A stretch of DNA of 64,000 bases from JAKIYB01 sp964590255. Its GTDB lineage: Bacteria > Armatimonadota > Hebobacteria > CAIYQO01. The DNA is taken from contig CAZPYA010000010.1 in the NCBI GenBank assembly GCA_964590255.1, forward strand, positions 16,870-80,869, given 5' to 3'. Under the pieces are notes generated by a model. The model ran no database searches and was not told where the DNA came from. It saw nothing but the letters and a program-made list of their open reading frames with translations. The position numbers and the translations under genes are program-made. Within the stretch, counting starts at the first letter, position 1, and every line of letters begins with the position of its first letter. Positions 1 through 8,881 of this stretch are shown one piece after another.

Positions 1-2164
1 CCGCGTCGTAATCCGTCGCGCCGGTGGCAGTGATGGTGCGCACCGCCCCGCGGGTGATGCGCTCGCCCAGCAGCCGCCGCTCGCCCAGCGGGAAGGTGGC
101 CACCGTGCGGCGGATGAGCGGCAGCAGCGTGACGAACGTCTCCACCGGCAGCCCGCACACCCAGGCATCCACCATGCCCAGCAGCCGTTCGTCGGTGATC
201 AGCAGCATGCCGCTGCCGTGCAGGAATCCCTCCACCCAGGCGCCCGCCGCCTCCGGGTTCGCCGCCGGAGACAGCGCCCGCGCCATCAGCACGCCCGCCG
301 CCTCGGTCTCCAGCCGCCCCGCGTCCAGCAGGATGCGGCACGCCCGCCCCGCCGGCAGGCCGTGGTAGCCGTCGCCGACGGCAATGGTCGCCAGCGCCTC
401 GTGCCACAGCTCAGTCTGCGCCACGTCGTCCAGCACCGCCAGCGCGCCGTGCAAATTGACCATGTCGTGAAAGACTTGTTGCGCCGCCTCGTCGTTGATG
501 GCCGAGCACGCCGCCGACAGCCCCACGCACACACGGGCGATCATCCCCTGCACCACCACGCCGATGGTGGCGGTGTCCGTCTGCCGCACATTGCCGTAGC
601 GCCATATCTGCACCAGCGGCGGCAGCGCCTGCATCAGGTGCGACAGGTCGGAGGTCAGCGCCGCCTCGCCGTCCACCCGTCCCATGATGTGCGCCACCGC
701 GTCAGGCAGGTTGGCGAGAATGGCGACGTCGAGGATGATCGCTAACTCAGGCAGCTCATGGCAGGCGTCCGCCCGGTCGCACGCCCGCGCGGCGGCCGCC
801 GTCTCGATGGTGTTCCCCCACGCACCCGCCTCGATCAGTTGCACCGCGAACTCTGGTTGCCACTGCAATTGCCACAACTCGTGGAAGGTGCCCTTCGCCC
901 CGCGCGCCGCCGTCGGCTCGCCCCACGGCACCCCCAGCAGCCGCAGCGCGTGCAGCAGGTGGCTGCGCGCCAGGTCGGTCTCGGTGCGCAGGTCCAGGTC
1001 CAGCGTCTTCTGTGCCGCCTCGGGCGGCAGGCGCAGCCGCTTCTGCCGCGCCTGCAGGTCGCGCGCCAGCGGCGGCAGCGGCGCCTCCGCCGGCACCGTG
1101 CCCATCACCATGCCCGCGATGAGGTGTTCCTGAATGAAGCGCAGCGGCGTCGGATCGCCCAGGCACATTACCGACTGCGTGGCCTCGGTCAGCTCGCGCA
1201 GCCCCGGCCGTGGCAGCGCGCGCAGCGCCGCCAGCGTCTCCGCCAGCCGCACCACCTCGATGATGTGCGCGGAGGACGCGTCCAAGTCCTTCTCGCGGAA
1301 GATGCGGGCGATCTTCGCCACCCACGCCGCGGTCGCCGTCTCCTCTGGCGTCGTCCACAGGTGGTGGTACCACCCCGGCGAGGTGATGCCCGCCCCGTAG
1401 CCGCTGTAGTAGGCGAGGCGCTGGTACGTCCACGGAATCCACGTCGCCTCCACCTTGCACTTCGGCAACCCCTTCAATACATCGGTGTCGCGGGCGGCGG
1501 GCGGCATGTCGGCCAGCGCCGGGGCGTGCCACGCGCCGCACACCACGGCGATGTTGCTGAAACCTTCTTTCTGCGCCGCGCGGATGCACTGGCGCATCCA
1601 CGCCTCGCGCGGCGCCTGCAGCGCGTCGGGCGGGCGTTCATCCTGCGCCCGCAACTCCGTCATCGCCTCGCGCACCACGTCAAACAACTCGATGGAATGC
1701 CGGCGCGTTTCCACCTGCGCTTCCCACCAGCTTTCGCCGTCGGGATACCCCGCCAGCCGCCCCAGCGCCGTCAGCGGGTCTTCATACCGCTCCGACGACT
1801 CGAATTCCTCCGGTGTCTCTTCCGCCGCGTTCAGCGCCAGTTGGTGCGCCCCCGGCAGGTCGATGAAACGCACCGGCAGCTCGCGATGCAGCCCGTATTG
1901 CAGCGCCTGCCACTCCGGCGAGAAGACGGCGAACGGGTAAAACACCGACTGCCGCGGGTTCTCCGGCGCATACAGCAGCAGCGCCACCGGCGGCGCCATC
2001 TCGGCATGCGCCGCCAACGGCAGCACCGCCGCCGCATCCGGTGGCCCCTCGATGAGCACGATCTCCGGCGCCACCGCCTCCAGCGCCGACTTCACCGTCG
2101 CCGCCGACCCCGGCCCATGATGCCGAATCCCGAAAATATGCACCTGGGAAGTTTGCGTCCCCAT
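1..2164 (-). CDS. DUF5682 family protein (3' end beyond window)
   Basis: The reading frame from the ATG at 2164 is open to the window edge, giving at least 721 residues; the C-terminus is missing. The N-terminus reads HIFGIRHHGPGSAATVKSAL, followed by an LIEGPP motif near residue 40, PPVALLLY, and FYPFAVFSPEWQA. I recognise these blocks as the DUF5682 family (recalled, not searched). A later CGAWHAPAL motif also fits. AAGGG lies about 8 nt upstream of the ATG. No biochemical function is established for the family as far as I know. The gene follows the SWIM, DUF5691 and MoxR genes in the same orientation, an arrangement I recall from many bacteria, where a VWA-domain gene often follows. A role together with the MoxR ATPase is inference. 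The 253 bp separating it from the MoxR gene hold a C-rich repeat, so it may have its own promoter. Confidence 0.85.
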   Translation of the reverse strand, partial: MGTQTSQVHIFGIRHHGPGSAATVKSALEAVAPEIVLIEGPPDAAAVLPLAAHAEMAPPVALLLYAPENPRQSVFYPFAVFSPEWQALQYGLHRELPVRFIDLPGAHQLALNAAEETPEEFESSERYEDPLTALGRLAGYPDGESWWEAQVETRRHSIELFDVVREAMTELRAQDERPPDALQAPREAWMRQCIRAAQKEGFSNIAVVCGAWHAPALADMPPAARDTDVLKGLPKCKVEATWIPWTYQRLAYYSGYGAGITSPGWYHHLWTTPEETATAAWVAKIARIFREKDLDASSAHIIEVVRLAETLAALRALPRPGLRELTEATQSVMCLGDPTPLRFIQEHLIAGMVMGTVPAEAPLPPLARDLQARQKRLRLPPEAAQKTLDLDLRTETDLARSHLLHALRLLGVPWGEPTAARGAKGTFHELWQLQWQPEFAVQLIEAGAWGNTIETAAAARACDRADACHELPELAIILDVAILANLPDAVAHIMGRVDGEAALTSDLSHLMQALPPLVQIWRYGNVRQTDTATIGVVVQGMIARVCVGLSAACSAINDEAAQQVFHDMVNLHGALAVLDDVAQTELWHEALATIAVGDGYHGLPAGRACRILLDAGRLETEAAGVLMARALSPAANPEAAGAWVEGFLHGSGMLLITDERLLGMVDAWVCGLPVETFVTLLPLIRRTVATFPLGERRLLGERITRGAVRTITATGATDYDA

Positions 2165-2239
2165 TCACTATCCCTTAACTCGTCCTCATACTCGTTCTGA
2201 TACTCGAAATAATTGATACTACAGCGTGCATGATCGGCC

Positions 2240-2394
2240 CCCCTCCCCGACCCTCCCCCCGTGCCCTTCGCTCAGCTGCGTGCACAGGGGGAGGGAGTGG
2301 TTGTTGACACGACATGCCTTCCCCTCCCATGCGCAGCGCAGCGGAGCGGGGGAGGGGCCAGGGGTGGGGGCCGATAGCCAGGAAAGCGCTTGCC
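2240..2394. repeat. C-rich/G-rich intergenic inverted repeat
   Basis: This lies between the MoxR and DUF5682 genes. It alternates CCCCTCCCC-type tracts with GGGGGAGGG-type tracts, able to fold into long GC stems. The part near 2363-2394, read on the minus strand, contains ATCGGCCCCCACCCCT followed by CCCCTCC. Nearly the same string occurs on the plus strand at about 60395-60420, so this is a dispersed family and not local sequence bias. Related tracts lie at 47051-47074 and 48361-48475. Confidence 0.7.
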
Positions 2395-2417
2395 ATACCA
2401 TAACCCCTAACCCCTAC

Positions 2418-3497
2418 CTACACGTGCTCCCGACACGCCCGATACAGGTCTTTCCACCCGTCGCGTTCTTTCACCACCGTCTCCAGGTATTCGCGCCAGA
2501 TGAGGCTATCTTGCACGGGGTCTTTTACCACTGCCCCCTGCAGGGCAGCGGCGAGGTCGACGGCGCGCATTTGCCCGTCGCTGAAGTGCGCGGCCAGCGC
2601 CATGCCGCTGGAGGTGACGGAGATCGCCTCCGCCGTCGACAGCGTGCCGCTGGGCGATTTCAGCTTCATCTTCCCGTCCAGCGTCGCCCCGCTGCGCAGC
2701 TCGCGAAAGATGGTGACGATGCGCGTGATTTCCTGCAGCGCCGGCGGGGCGGCGGGAATCTCCAGCGCCGTACCCAGCGACGCCACGCGGGTGTTGACGA
2801 TGTGTACCTCGTCCTCCAGCGAATCCGGCAGCGGCAGCACTACCGTATTGAAGCGGCGCTTCAGCGCGCTGGACAGCTCGTTAACCCCGCGGTCGCGGTC
2901 ATTGGCGGTGGCGATGACATTGAAGCCCTTCACCGCGCGCACTTCGTCGTTCAGCTCGGGGATGGGCAGCGTCTTCTCCGAGAGGATGGTGATCAGCGTG
3001 TCCTGCACGTCGGCGGGGATGCGCGTCAGCTCCTCCACCCGCGCGATTTTGCCGGTCTGCATGGCGCGCATCATCGGGCTGGGCACCATCGCCGCCCGCG
3101 ACGGCCCCTCCGCCAGCAGCCGGGCGTAGTTCCACCCGTAGCGAATCGTCTCCTCCGCCGTGCCGGCCGTGCCTTGAATCAGCAGCGTGGAATCGCCGGA
3201 CACCGCCGCCGCCAGGTGCTCGGACACCCACGTCTTCGCTGTGCCCGGCACGCCCAGCAGCAGCAGCGCGCGGTCCGTCGCCAGCGTCGCCACCGCGATC
3301 TCCATCAGCCGCCGGCTGCCGATATACTTCGGCGTGATGGTCGCCCCGTTCGCCAGCGTGCCGCCCAGCAGGTACTCCGTCACTGCCCACGGCGACAACT
3401 GCCAGCTCGGCGGCCGCGGCCGCGTATCGGCCGCCGCCAACGCCTGCATCTCCTCGGCAAACTGCAACTCGGACTGTGCGCGTATAATCTCGTTCAT
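2418..3497 (-). CDS. MoxR-type AAA+ ATPase
   Basis: The product is 359 residues and is an ATPase of the MoxR/AAA_5 type. Walker A reads GVPGTAKTW at about residue 82. The region around KIARVEELTRIP matches the Walker B segment, where MoxR proteins have (F/I)xxxEE, and a sensor segment FNVIATANDRDRG follows. MoxR ATPases generally act as chaperone-like remodellers of partner proteins, often with VWA-domain partners. I chose the ATG at 3497 over the ATG at 3503. GAGGA sits 6 nt before 3497 but directly abuts the upstream ATG, and the 3497 ATG overlaps the DUF5691 stop as ATGA, indicating translational coupling. It belongs to the SWIM, DUF5691, MoxR and DUF5682 cluster. The substrate is unknown. 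Confidence 0.93.
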   Translation of the reverse strand: MNEIIRAQSELQFAEEMQALAAADTRPRPPSWQLSPWAVTEYLLGGTLANGATITPKYIGSRRLMEIAVATLATDRALLLLGVPGTAKTWVSEHLAAAVSGDSTLLIQGTAGTAEETIRYGWNYARLLAEGPSRAAMVPSPMMRAMQTGKIARVEELTRIPADVQDTLITILSEKTLPIPELNDEVRAVKGFNVIATANDRDRGVNELSSALKRRFNTVVLPLPDSLEDEVHIVNTRVASLGTALEIPAAPPALQEITRIVTIFRELRSGATLDGKMKLKSPSGTLSTAEAISVTSSGMALAAHFSDGQMRAVDLAAALQGAVVKDPVQDSLIWREYLETVVKERDGWKDLYRACREHV

Positions 3498-5020
3498 ATG
3501 CATTCCTCAAACGCAGGATAGAGTTCCTCACGAAAAGTCATTACCGCCCGCAGGCGCGTCTCAACTGCCCCCGTCGCTTCCCCCGCCGCCACGTCAAAGC
3601 GCTGCCGGCAGGCCGAAAGATGCCGCGGATGCAGGTAATAAGCCAGCGGCTCGTACCGCCAGCGTTCGTCCGCGGGAATCGTCAGTGTCATCACGCGCGC
3701 GGACAGAGCCTCGCTCCACGGCGCGGGGCAATACCGCAGCAAATCGGCCGCCGTCCACCGGGCATTAGGATCACTGGCCAGCAGCGCCAGCAGCACCTGC
3801 TCGCGCTCGGGTGGCATCAGCTCCTGAAACACCTCCGCGGACCGCCCTCGCGATTCATCTGACAATGCCACCAGCACCGCCGCGATCCACCCCACATGGC
3901 GCTGCCGCTGCGCCGCCAGCAGCCACCCGTTCAGCAATAGATCCGTGTTCTCGGTCGCCTTAGCCGCCTCGATGAGCTCCGCGGGTTCACACGGCCCGGC
4001 TGCCTCCCAGGCCGCCAGCGGCGCCCCCGCCAGCAGTTGCTGCAGCCACCAGCTCTTTGGGCCGATGCCCGGCGGCGGTGTCTCCTCGACGGCATCGCGC
4101 GCCCACGCGACATTAAACGCGTCGGGCAGCGTCACCACAAGCTTCACCGGCTGCTTCAACCGCGGTGGGATGATCGTCCCAGGCACCGCCGGCGTCACCG
4201 CAAGGCACGCCCTCGCCCGCTCTACCATGCGCTGCTGATAGGCGCTGCCCGGCAGCCGCGCCAGCAGTTCCGCGGCTGGCCGGCGGATCGTCTTCCGCTT
4301 GTCGTCCAGCAGCGATTCCAGGAACGGCTCATCCGCGAGGCTCAAGCCCACTTCCAGCGCCGCGATGAGCGCCGCCAGCGACTCCAGCGGCTCGCTGGGC
4401 CGGGCATCCTCCAGCAGCGCGCGGGCGCCGTCCGCGTCGGTGGCGCGCAGCATGCGCAGCGCCGTCAGCCGCTCCTTTGGCGATCCCGTCTCCCACGCCT
4501 CGCGGCAATCCGCTTCGCCCTCCGGCTGGGCGCAGGCACGCCAGTCGGGGTTGAGGCCGGCCAGCCAGCGCCCGCGCGCCCCGAGCACCGGCAGCAGCAC
4601 CTGCCGCACCTCCGCCGATTTCGCCATCGCCCGCAACGCCGCCGGCAAGGCGTCCGGGGGAATCACCTGCCCGTGCCGCAGCGCCAGGTTCATCCATTCC
4701 GCCAGCAGCGGCGTGAGTAGCGACTCGTCCAGCGCCCGGCGCAGCAAATTGGTCGCCGCCGGCGAGCAAGACGCCAGCGGTTCATCCGGCGCGGGGTCAG
4801 GCGCCGGCGCGGTCGCCGGGGCGGGCCGCGCCCCCGCCAACTGGCACAGCGTCACTGTGCCGGCCAGGTTGAGGAAGCGCGCCGGCGGTTCACCCGCGGG
4901 CAGGCCGGCGCAGAAGCCGCCCACCGCGTCGTCGGTCTCCAGCGCGGGGGGCTCCTGCCGGGCGACGCCGGCGATGGCCACATTCACGATTCGTTCCCAG
5001 GCCGCGTGCAGGTCAGGCAA
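3494..5020 (-). CDS. DUF5691 family protein
   Basis: The product is 508 residues with no signal peptide or membrane segment. Blocks such as VLGARGRWLAGLNPDW near residue 165 and LLAGAPLAAWE near 310 match what I recall of DUF5691. The Ala/Leu-rich sequence with regularly spaced PLESLAALIAALE-like helices suggests an alpha-helical, HEAT-like scaffold; this is inference. The start is TTG at 5020, which overlaps the SWIM stop by 8 bp and is preceded by GGGAGGG about 7 nt upstream. The 3' end overlaps the MoxR start as ATGA. The tight coupling on both sides suggests the three proteins are made together and may form a complex. No enzymatic motif was seen. Confidence 0.85.
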   Translation of the reverse strand: MPDLHAAWERIVNVAIAGVARQEPPALETDDAVGGFCAGLPAGEPPARFLNLAGTVTLCQLAGARPAPATAPAPDPAPDEPLASCSPAATNLLRRALDESLLTPLLAEWMNLALRHGQVIPPDALPAALRAMAKSAEVRQVLLPVLGARGRWLAGLNPDWRACAQPEGEADCREAWETGSPKERLTALRMLRATDADGARALLEDARPSEPLESLAALIAALEVGLSLADEPFLESLLDDKRKTIRRPAAELLARLPGSAYQQRMVERARACLAVTPAVPGTIIPPRLKQPVKLVVTLPDAFNVAWARDAVEETPPPGIGPKSWWLQQLLAGAPLAAWEAAGPCEPAELIEAAKATENTDLLLNGWLLAAQRQRHVGWIAAVLVALSDESRGRSAEVFQELMPPEREQVLLALLASDPNARWTAADLLRYCPAPWSEALSARVMTLTIPADERWRYEPLAYYLHPRHLSACRQRFDVAAGEATGAVETRLRAVMTFREELYPAFEECI

Positions 5021-6332
5021 AGCCGATCACCCTCCCTTCTACGGCGCAGGACAACGGCAGCAACGCCTCGCCGTCCCATTCGCCCATCACCCAGCCGGGA
5101 CGCCCGCCGCTTGCCGCCAGCAACTCCCATCCCCAGGCGCAACGCGGATGCACCGGCACCGCCGCGCCCGCCGCGTCGCACAGCACCCAGCGGTCGCCGT
5201 CCGGATGCACCACCACCCCGTGCAGCAGCGCGGGGAACGCTTCCAACCACGGGTTGCGCGCCAGCGCGGCGCCGTAGGCGACAAAGAGCGCGTCCAGCGA
5301 CGGCAGGCCGGGCAGTTCGCCGTCGAGCGTTCCCACCGCGTCGCGAGCTTTCACTACGGCGCGCTGCGGCAGGCTGGCGGGGTAATACACCAGTTCGGCG
5401 TCCAGCAACGTTCCCGGCGGCAACGTCAGGTCCAGCGACTGCCCGGCGGCGGCGAAGGCCAGCAACAGCGCCGGCTGCCCCGTCGCGGTGCCATGCAGCC
5501 AGGTGCGCAGCACGCGCAGGCAGTCTTCCTCATCCACGCGCCGGCCGGTCACCAGCCACCGGTCGCGCACGCCGGGCTGTTGCAGCAGCTCTTCCTGCTT
5601 CACCGTCCACCCCACCAGCGCGCGCAGTTCCTCCTGCAACGCGGCCGGCAGCGTGCCGATGCGTCCATACCCCTCCACCAACAGGTGCAGCCGCGCCAGG
5701 TGGCGCAGCGCGCGGGCGTAGCGGGCCTCGCCGGTCAGCATCCCCGGCATCTGCCTGATCAGCCGCGCCACCCCCGGCGCCTGCGCGTCCACCATGCGCG
5801 CGGCGATGCCGTCCCAATACTGGTAGCCGTGCTGCTGCGCCTGCGCCAGCCCGTCGCGCGCCAGATCGTGCAGGCGCAGTTGCAGCTCCCGCAGGCCCGC
5901 CTGCACGTGGTCCTCGCGTTTGGCGGTCCGCTTCGCCTGGGCGGCGGCGTCCACCGGCTTCTCCGCCTGCGCTGCCGCCTTCTTCACCTTCGCCTCAGCG
6001 CGTCCGGCGCGGGCGGCCAACCATTCCTGCACCCAGGCGGGGGGATCGGTGGCCGTAAAAGCGCCGGAATTGGCGGCATAGGCGAGCAGCAGCCCGAGGG
6101 CGTGTTTGCAGGGGAATTTGCGGCTGGGGCAGGTACACTTGAACGCGGGTTCGCTGAGGTCGATTTCCGTCTGATAGGGATTTTTGCCGCTCCCCTGGCA
6201 CTCCCCCCAGACCGTCTCGCCGGACGCTCCCATGGTGACCCATTTCCGAGGCGACGCCAACTCGCGCCCGGATTTCACCGAGCTCGCATCCGGCGCCAGC
6301 GCCACCACCGACTCCTCAGTCCATTGTCCCAC
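5013..6332 (-). CDS. SWIM zinc finger protein
   Basis: The product is 439 residues. A SWIM zinc-binding motif, CTCPSRKFPCKHALGLLL (CxCx(n)CxH type), lies near residue 65-85. SWIM domains bind DNA or proteins. An Ala/Lys-rich linker near 115-140 separates it from a long alpha-helical part. The reading frame extends to 6404, but I chose the GTG at 6332: AGGA lies 6 nt upstream, and the sequence then begins VGQWTEESVVALAPDASS, which resembles the N-termini I recall for this family. It is the first gene of the SWIM, DUF5691, MoxR and DUF5682 set and overlaps DUF5691 by 8 bp. Biological role is not established. Confidence 0.88.
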   Translation of the reverse strand: MGQWTEESVVALAPDASSVKSGRELASPRKWVTMGASGETVWGECQGSGKNPYQTEIDLSEPAFKCTCPSRKFPCKHALGLLLAYAANSGAFTATDPPAWVQEWLAARAGRAEAKVKKAAAQAEKPVDAAAQAKRTAKREDHVQAGLRELQLRLHDLARDGLAQAQQHGYQYWDGIAARMVDAQAPGVARLIRQMPGMLTGEARYARALRHLARLHLLVEGYGRIGTLPAALQEELRALVGWTVKQEELLQQPGVRDRWLVTGRRVDEEDCLRVLRTWLHGTATGQPALLLAFAAAGQSLDLTLPPGTLLDAELVYYPASLPQRAVVKARDAVGTLDGELPGLPSLDALFVAYGAALARNPWLEAFPALLHGVVVHPDGDRWVLCDAAGAAVPVHPRCAWGWELLAASGGRPGWVMGEWDGEALLPLSCAVEGRVIGFA

Positions 6333-6513
6333 GTGACATCCTAAACGGCGTTTGCGATCATCAATTCGCTGCCCTTTGGAAAAATCCTTGTCCCCCACCC
6401 CCACAACACCAGAATTTTACCTTGAAACACCACCGCGACAGACGGCTGCGTCCTCGCCAGCGCGAGAGGGGGGCATCATTTACTGAGATCGGCGTATAGA
6501 CTGGCGCACTGAT

Positions 6514-7299
6514 TCATGGGCGGCTACTTCCGCTATATCCCGGACGTATCAGGGTGTAGAGATCGTCACGGGTATCGAAGCGGCCATCGGGGCCGGCGCT
6601 TTCGATGGTAATGTGGGCGCCGCTTTTCGTGACGCGGAAGGGGCGGTTCCAGATGTCGGTCCTTTGGGCGGCGGACAAGGTGGCATAAGTGCGCACGCAG
6701 GCCGCTATGCTGTCTGATGCGAGTAGCGCCTGGTTGAGGCAATCCAGACGAGCTTTAGTGATATCGCTGTCGCTGATCCAATACTGATCGGTGAGATCGT
6801 CGGCGGTGCCGGGGCGGCCGTCCTGGCCGTCGCTGCCGATGGTGTATTCGCGCTGGCCGTTTCGGTGTCGCGTGATCAGGCGGAGCGGGTGGCGCCAGGC
6901 ATCGGCATAACCGTCTTCACCCCGGTATGTGGTCGGCAAATTTCGTATGCCAGCGGGGATAGTTCCTTCCTTAACAATGTGTTCGATGAGTACTATGTAG
7001 AGCGCATGCATATTTACGAGGGTAACCCTTAGTGGATCATTTGTAGCGCGGGGCAGCCGCAGGAAGATGGCGGTAGCCGTCATGGCAATCCCCAGCAGGC
7101 CTACCAGCAGCACGGCTTTGCGCCACCGGCGCAAGGGAATCAGCAACAGCAAGCAGACGATGAAGAGGCCCAGCCCGCCAAGGACAATCTCAGTCCGCGC
7201 GGGGATGTCCCTGGTTGTCTCGAATACAGCGGCGCCGTAGCCGAGGTGTAAATACGGCACCGGGTTCGGCGGTATCAGGCTTTGTCCGAGGATTTGCAT
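6514..7299 (-). CDS. Membrane protein with two pseudopilin-like C-terminal lobes
   Basis: The product is 261 residues. Two hydrophobic segments, at roughly residues 37-58 and 62-82, are followed by a soluble part. That part carries two related motifs: DAWRHPLRL then YTIGSDGQDGRPGTADDL (about 135-168), and DIWNRPFRV then ESAGPDGRFDTRDDLYTL (about 212-248). They resemble the DPWGxPY...GADGxxGxxDD calcium-binding C-terminal part of type II secretion major pseudopilins (GspG), here without a prepilin cleavage site or N-terminal pilin helix. The start at 7299 has a near-ideal AGGAGG 6 nt upstream. It therefore overlaps the 3' end of the radical SAM gene by 110 bp in another frame. Whether it is a substrate or partner of that enzyme is unknown. 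Confidence 0.7.
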   Translation of the reverse strand: MQILGQSLIPPNPVPYLHLGYGAAVFETTRDIPARTEIVLGGLGLFIVCLLLLIPLRRWRKAVLLVGLLGIAMTATAIFLRLPRATNDPLRVTLVNMHALYIVLIEHIVKEGTIPAGIRNLPTTYRGEDGYADAWRHPLRLITRHRNGQREYTIGSDGQDGRPGTADDLTDQYWISDSDITKARLDCLNQALLASDSIAACVRTYATLSAAQRTDIWNRPFRVTKSGAHITIESAGPDGRFDTRDDLYTLIRPGYSGSSRP

Positions 7300-8722
7300 C
7301 CGTATCCTCCTGTTGTTGTACATGCGGATGGGACATCCGCGCTCCCAGTTTAGCAGTCACGTTTGGCGGTCCGAGGTCGGGATGGTCGGTGAGCAGCCAG
7401 CACATCGCTATTATACCCCGTTTCAGGTCGTCGCAGTGCGGGGGGCGGGCGTCCAGGCGGCCGGTGAGGGCATAATTTTCGCCGTGGCAGCCGCCGAGGC
7501 ACCAGGCGCGGACGGGACAGGGGGCGTGGATGTCGGCGCGGGTGGCGTCGCGCACGGCGGCGAGGGTGGCGGAGTCGCGCCAGAGGCGGCGGAACTGGAA
7601 ACCGGCATCGCGGATGTTGCCCAGGCGGAAAGCCGCCACATTGGTGTTGAGGCAGGGATAGAGGCTGCCGTCGCTGTCGAGGAGCACGGTCTGCAGGCCG
7701 GTGCCGCAGGAGACCTTACGCGCGGCGAGGCGGCAGGTGTTGGCGAGGATGCTAAGGGCGTCGCGGCCCATGAGCGAGCGGAATTCGGGGCGGCGAGCGA
7801 GCATGGCGGCGGCGTGGTGCAGCAGCTCGGTCAGCGGCACCGGCTGCAGCGCGCTCTCCGGCGCGCCGCCCATGCGCTTGAGGGGGATAAAGCGCGTCTC
7901 GCGCACGCCCAGGCCGCGGGCGAAGTCGTAATACGCCTCCAGATGGCGCAGGTTGTCGGCGTGGATGACACCGCTGACGATGACGTGGGCGCCGGCGGCC
8001 ACGAGGGTGCGCACGCCAGCGACGGCCTGCTGAAAGCTACCGGCGCCGCGCAGGCGGTCGTTGAGCGCGGGGGTGTGGCCGTCCAGCGACACCTGCACCT
8101 GCAGCCCGATGCGCGCGGCGCCGCGGGCGAACTCCTCGGTGACGCGAGTGCCATTGGTGGAAACGAGATTCGTGAGCCCCATTCGGTGGGCGGCGGCGCA
8201 GATGGCGAGGAGGCGGTCGGGCTCGAGCAGCGGCTCGCCGCCGAGAATGGTGAGGGTGGCCTGCTTGCCGAGGTGCGGCTTCACCTCGCGCAGAAAGCCG
8301 ATCACCTCGTCGGCGGTCACCTCGCCGTCAGCGTCGCGGGTGAGGTGCGGCAGGTTGTAGCAGGCCCGGCAGCGCAGGTTGCAGCGGCGGGTGAGGTTGA
8401 GGGCGACGTTCTCGATCTTCGGTGCGGCGGCAGGGCGCTTCGCCGCGTGTTCCATGAACACGCCGGCCGCTCGCAGCGCGGCGAGGCCGGCGCGGATGAC
8501 GCGCCGCTGCGCAGCCCAGTCGGGGCGCTCCGCGAGGACTGTGTCTAATGTCCGTGTGCCGTCCAGCAGCAACAACAGCTCGTGGAATTCGCGGTCCACC
8601 ACCGTCCAGTATGGCAGATCGCCCCAGATGAGCAACACGCGGTCGCCGCGCGCCTCGGTGAAGTCGGGCGGGCGCACGGTCAAGCGGCCGACGCTGGGCG
8701 GGAAGAGCGGCATATGGGGCAT
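7190..8722 (-). CDS. Radical SAM/SPASM protein with N-terminal PqqD-like domain
   Basis: The product is 510 residues. Residues about 15-90 form a PqqD-like winged-helix (peptide-recognition-type) domain. The radical SAM motif CNLRCRACYN (CxxxCxxC) lies near residue 115-125 and binds the S-adenosylmethionine-cleaving 4Fe-4S cluster, followed by LTILGGEPLL. A C-terminal SPASM region holds CGTGLQTVLLDSDGSLYPC and CPVRAWCLGGC, ligands for auxiliary clusters. Such enzymes usually modify ribosomally made peptides or protein side chains. No precursor peptide gene was seen nearby. The last ~37 residues read through the start of the downstream membrane-protein gene and look non-conserved, so the tail may be fortuitous. 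No convincing Shine-Dalgarno precedes 8722; the ATG at 8713 is an alternative. Confidence 0.85.
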   Translation of the reverse strand: MPHMPLFPPSVGRLTVRPPDFTEARGDRVLLIWGDLPYWTVVDREFHELLLLLDGTRTLDTVLAERPDWAAQRRVIRAGLAALRAAGVFMEHAAKRPAAAPKIENVALNLTRRCNLRCRACYNLPHLTRDADGEVTADEVIGFLREVKPHLGKQATLTILGGEPLLEPDRLLAICAAAHRMGLTNLVSTNGTRVTEEFARGAARIGLQVQVSLDGHTPALNDRLRGAGSFQQAVAGVRTLVAAGAHVIVSGVIHADNLRHLEAYYDFARGLGVRETRFIPLKRMGGAPESALQPVPLTELLHHAAAMLARRPEFRSLMGRDALSILANTCRLAARKVSCGTGLQTVLLDSDGSLYPCLNTNVAAFRLGNIRDAGFQFRRLWRDSATLAAVRDATRADIHAPCPVRAWCLGGCHGENYALTGRLDARPPHCDDLKRGIIAMCWLLTDHPDLGPPNVTAKLGARMSHPHVQQQEDTDANPRTKPDTAEPGAVFTPRLRRRCIRDNQGHPRAD

Positions 8723-8750
8723 TGTAAGGTGAAAAGTGGGAATTGTAAAA

Positions 8751-8876
8751 TGGGCGGGCGAGCGTCCTCGCGAGCCGACTTCGGATGCATTTTTCGTATG
8801 TCGTGTTCTACTATAGAGTGATCACGACGTATTAGACTTCCATCCGGAGAGGCTCGCGGGGACGCTCGCCCGCCCA
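8751..8876. repeat. Inverted-repeat element, 26-bp arms
   Basis: Arms 8751-8776 and 8851-8876 are inverted copies with one mismatch, both ending in GGGCGGGCGAGCG-type sequence, separated by 74 nt. The loop contains ATTTTTCGTATG and GTGTTCTAC, faintly like the loop of the larger elements at 28048 and 34641, although the arms differ. It occupies nearly all of the gap between the DUF547 and radical SAM genes and could fold as a strong hairpin terminator. Confidence 0.75.
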
Positions 8877-8881
8877 ATGTT

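Noticed and set aside
758..2200. 480-codon plus-strand frame
   Set aside because: It is rich in Arg, Gln and His, the usual mark of an antisense shadow, and lies opposite the DUF5682 gene whose frame has clear family motifs.
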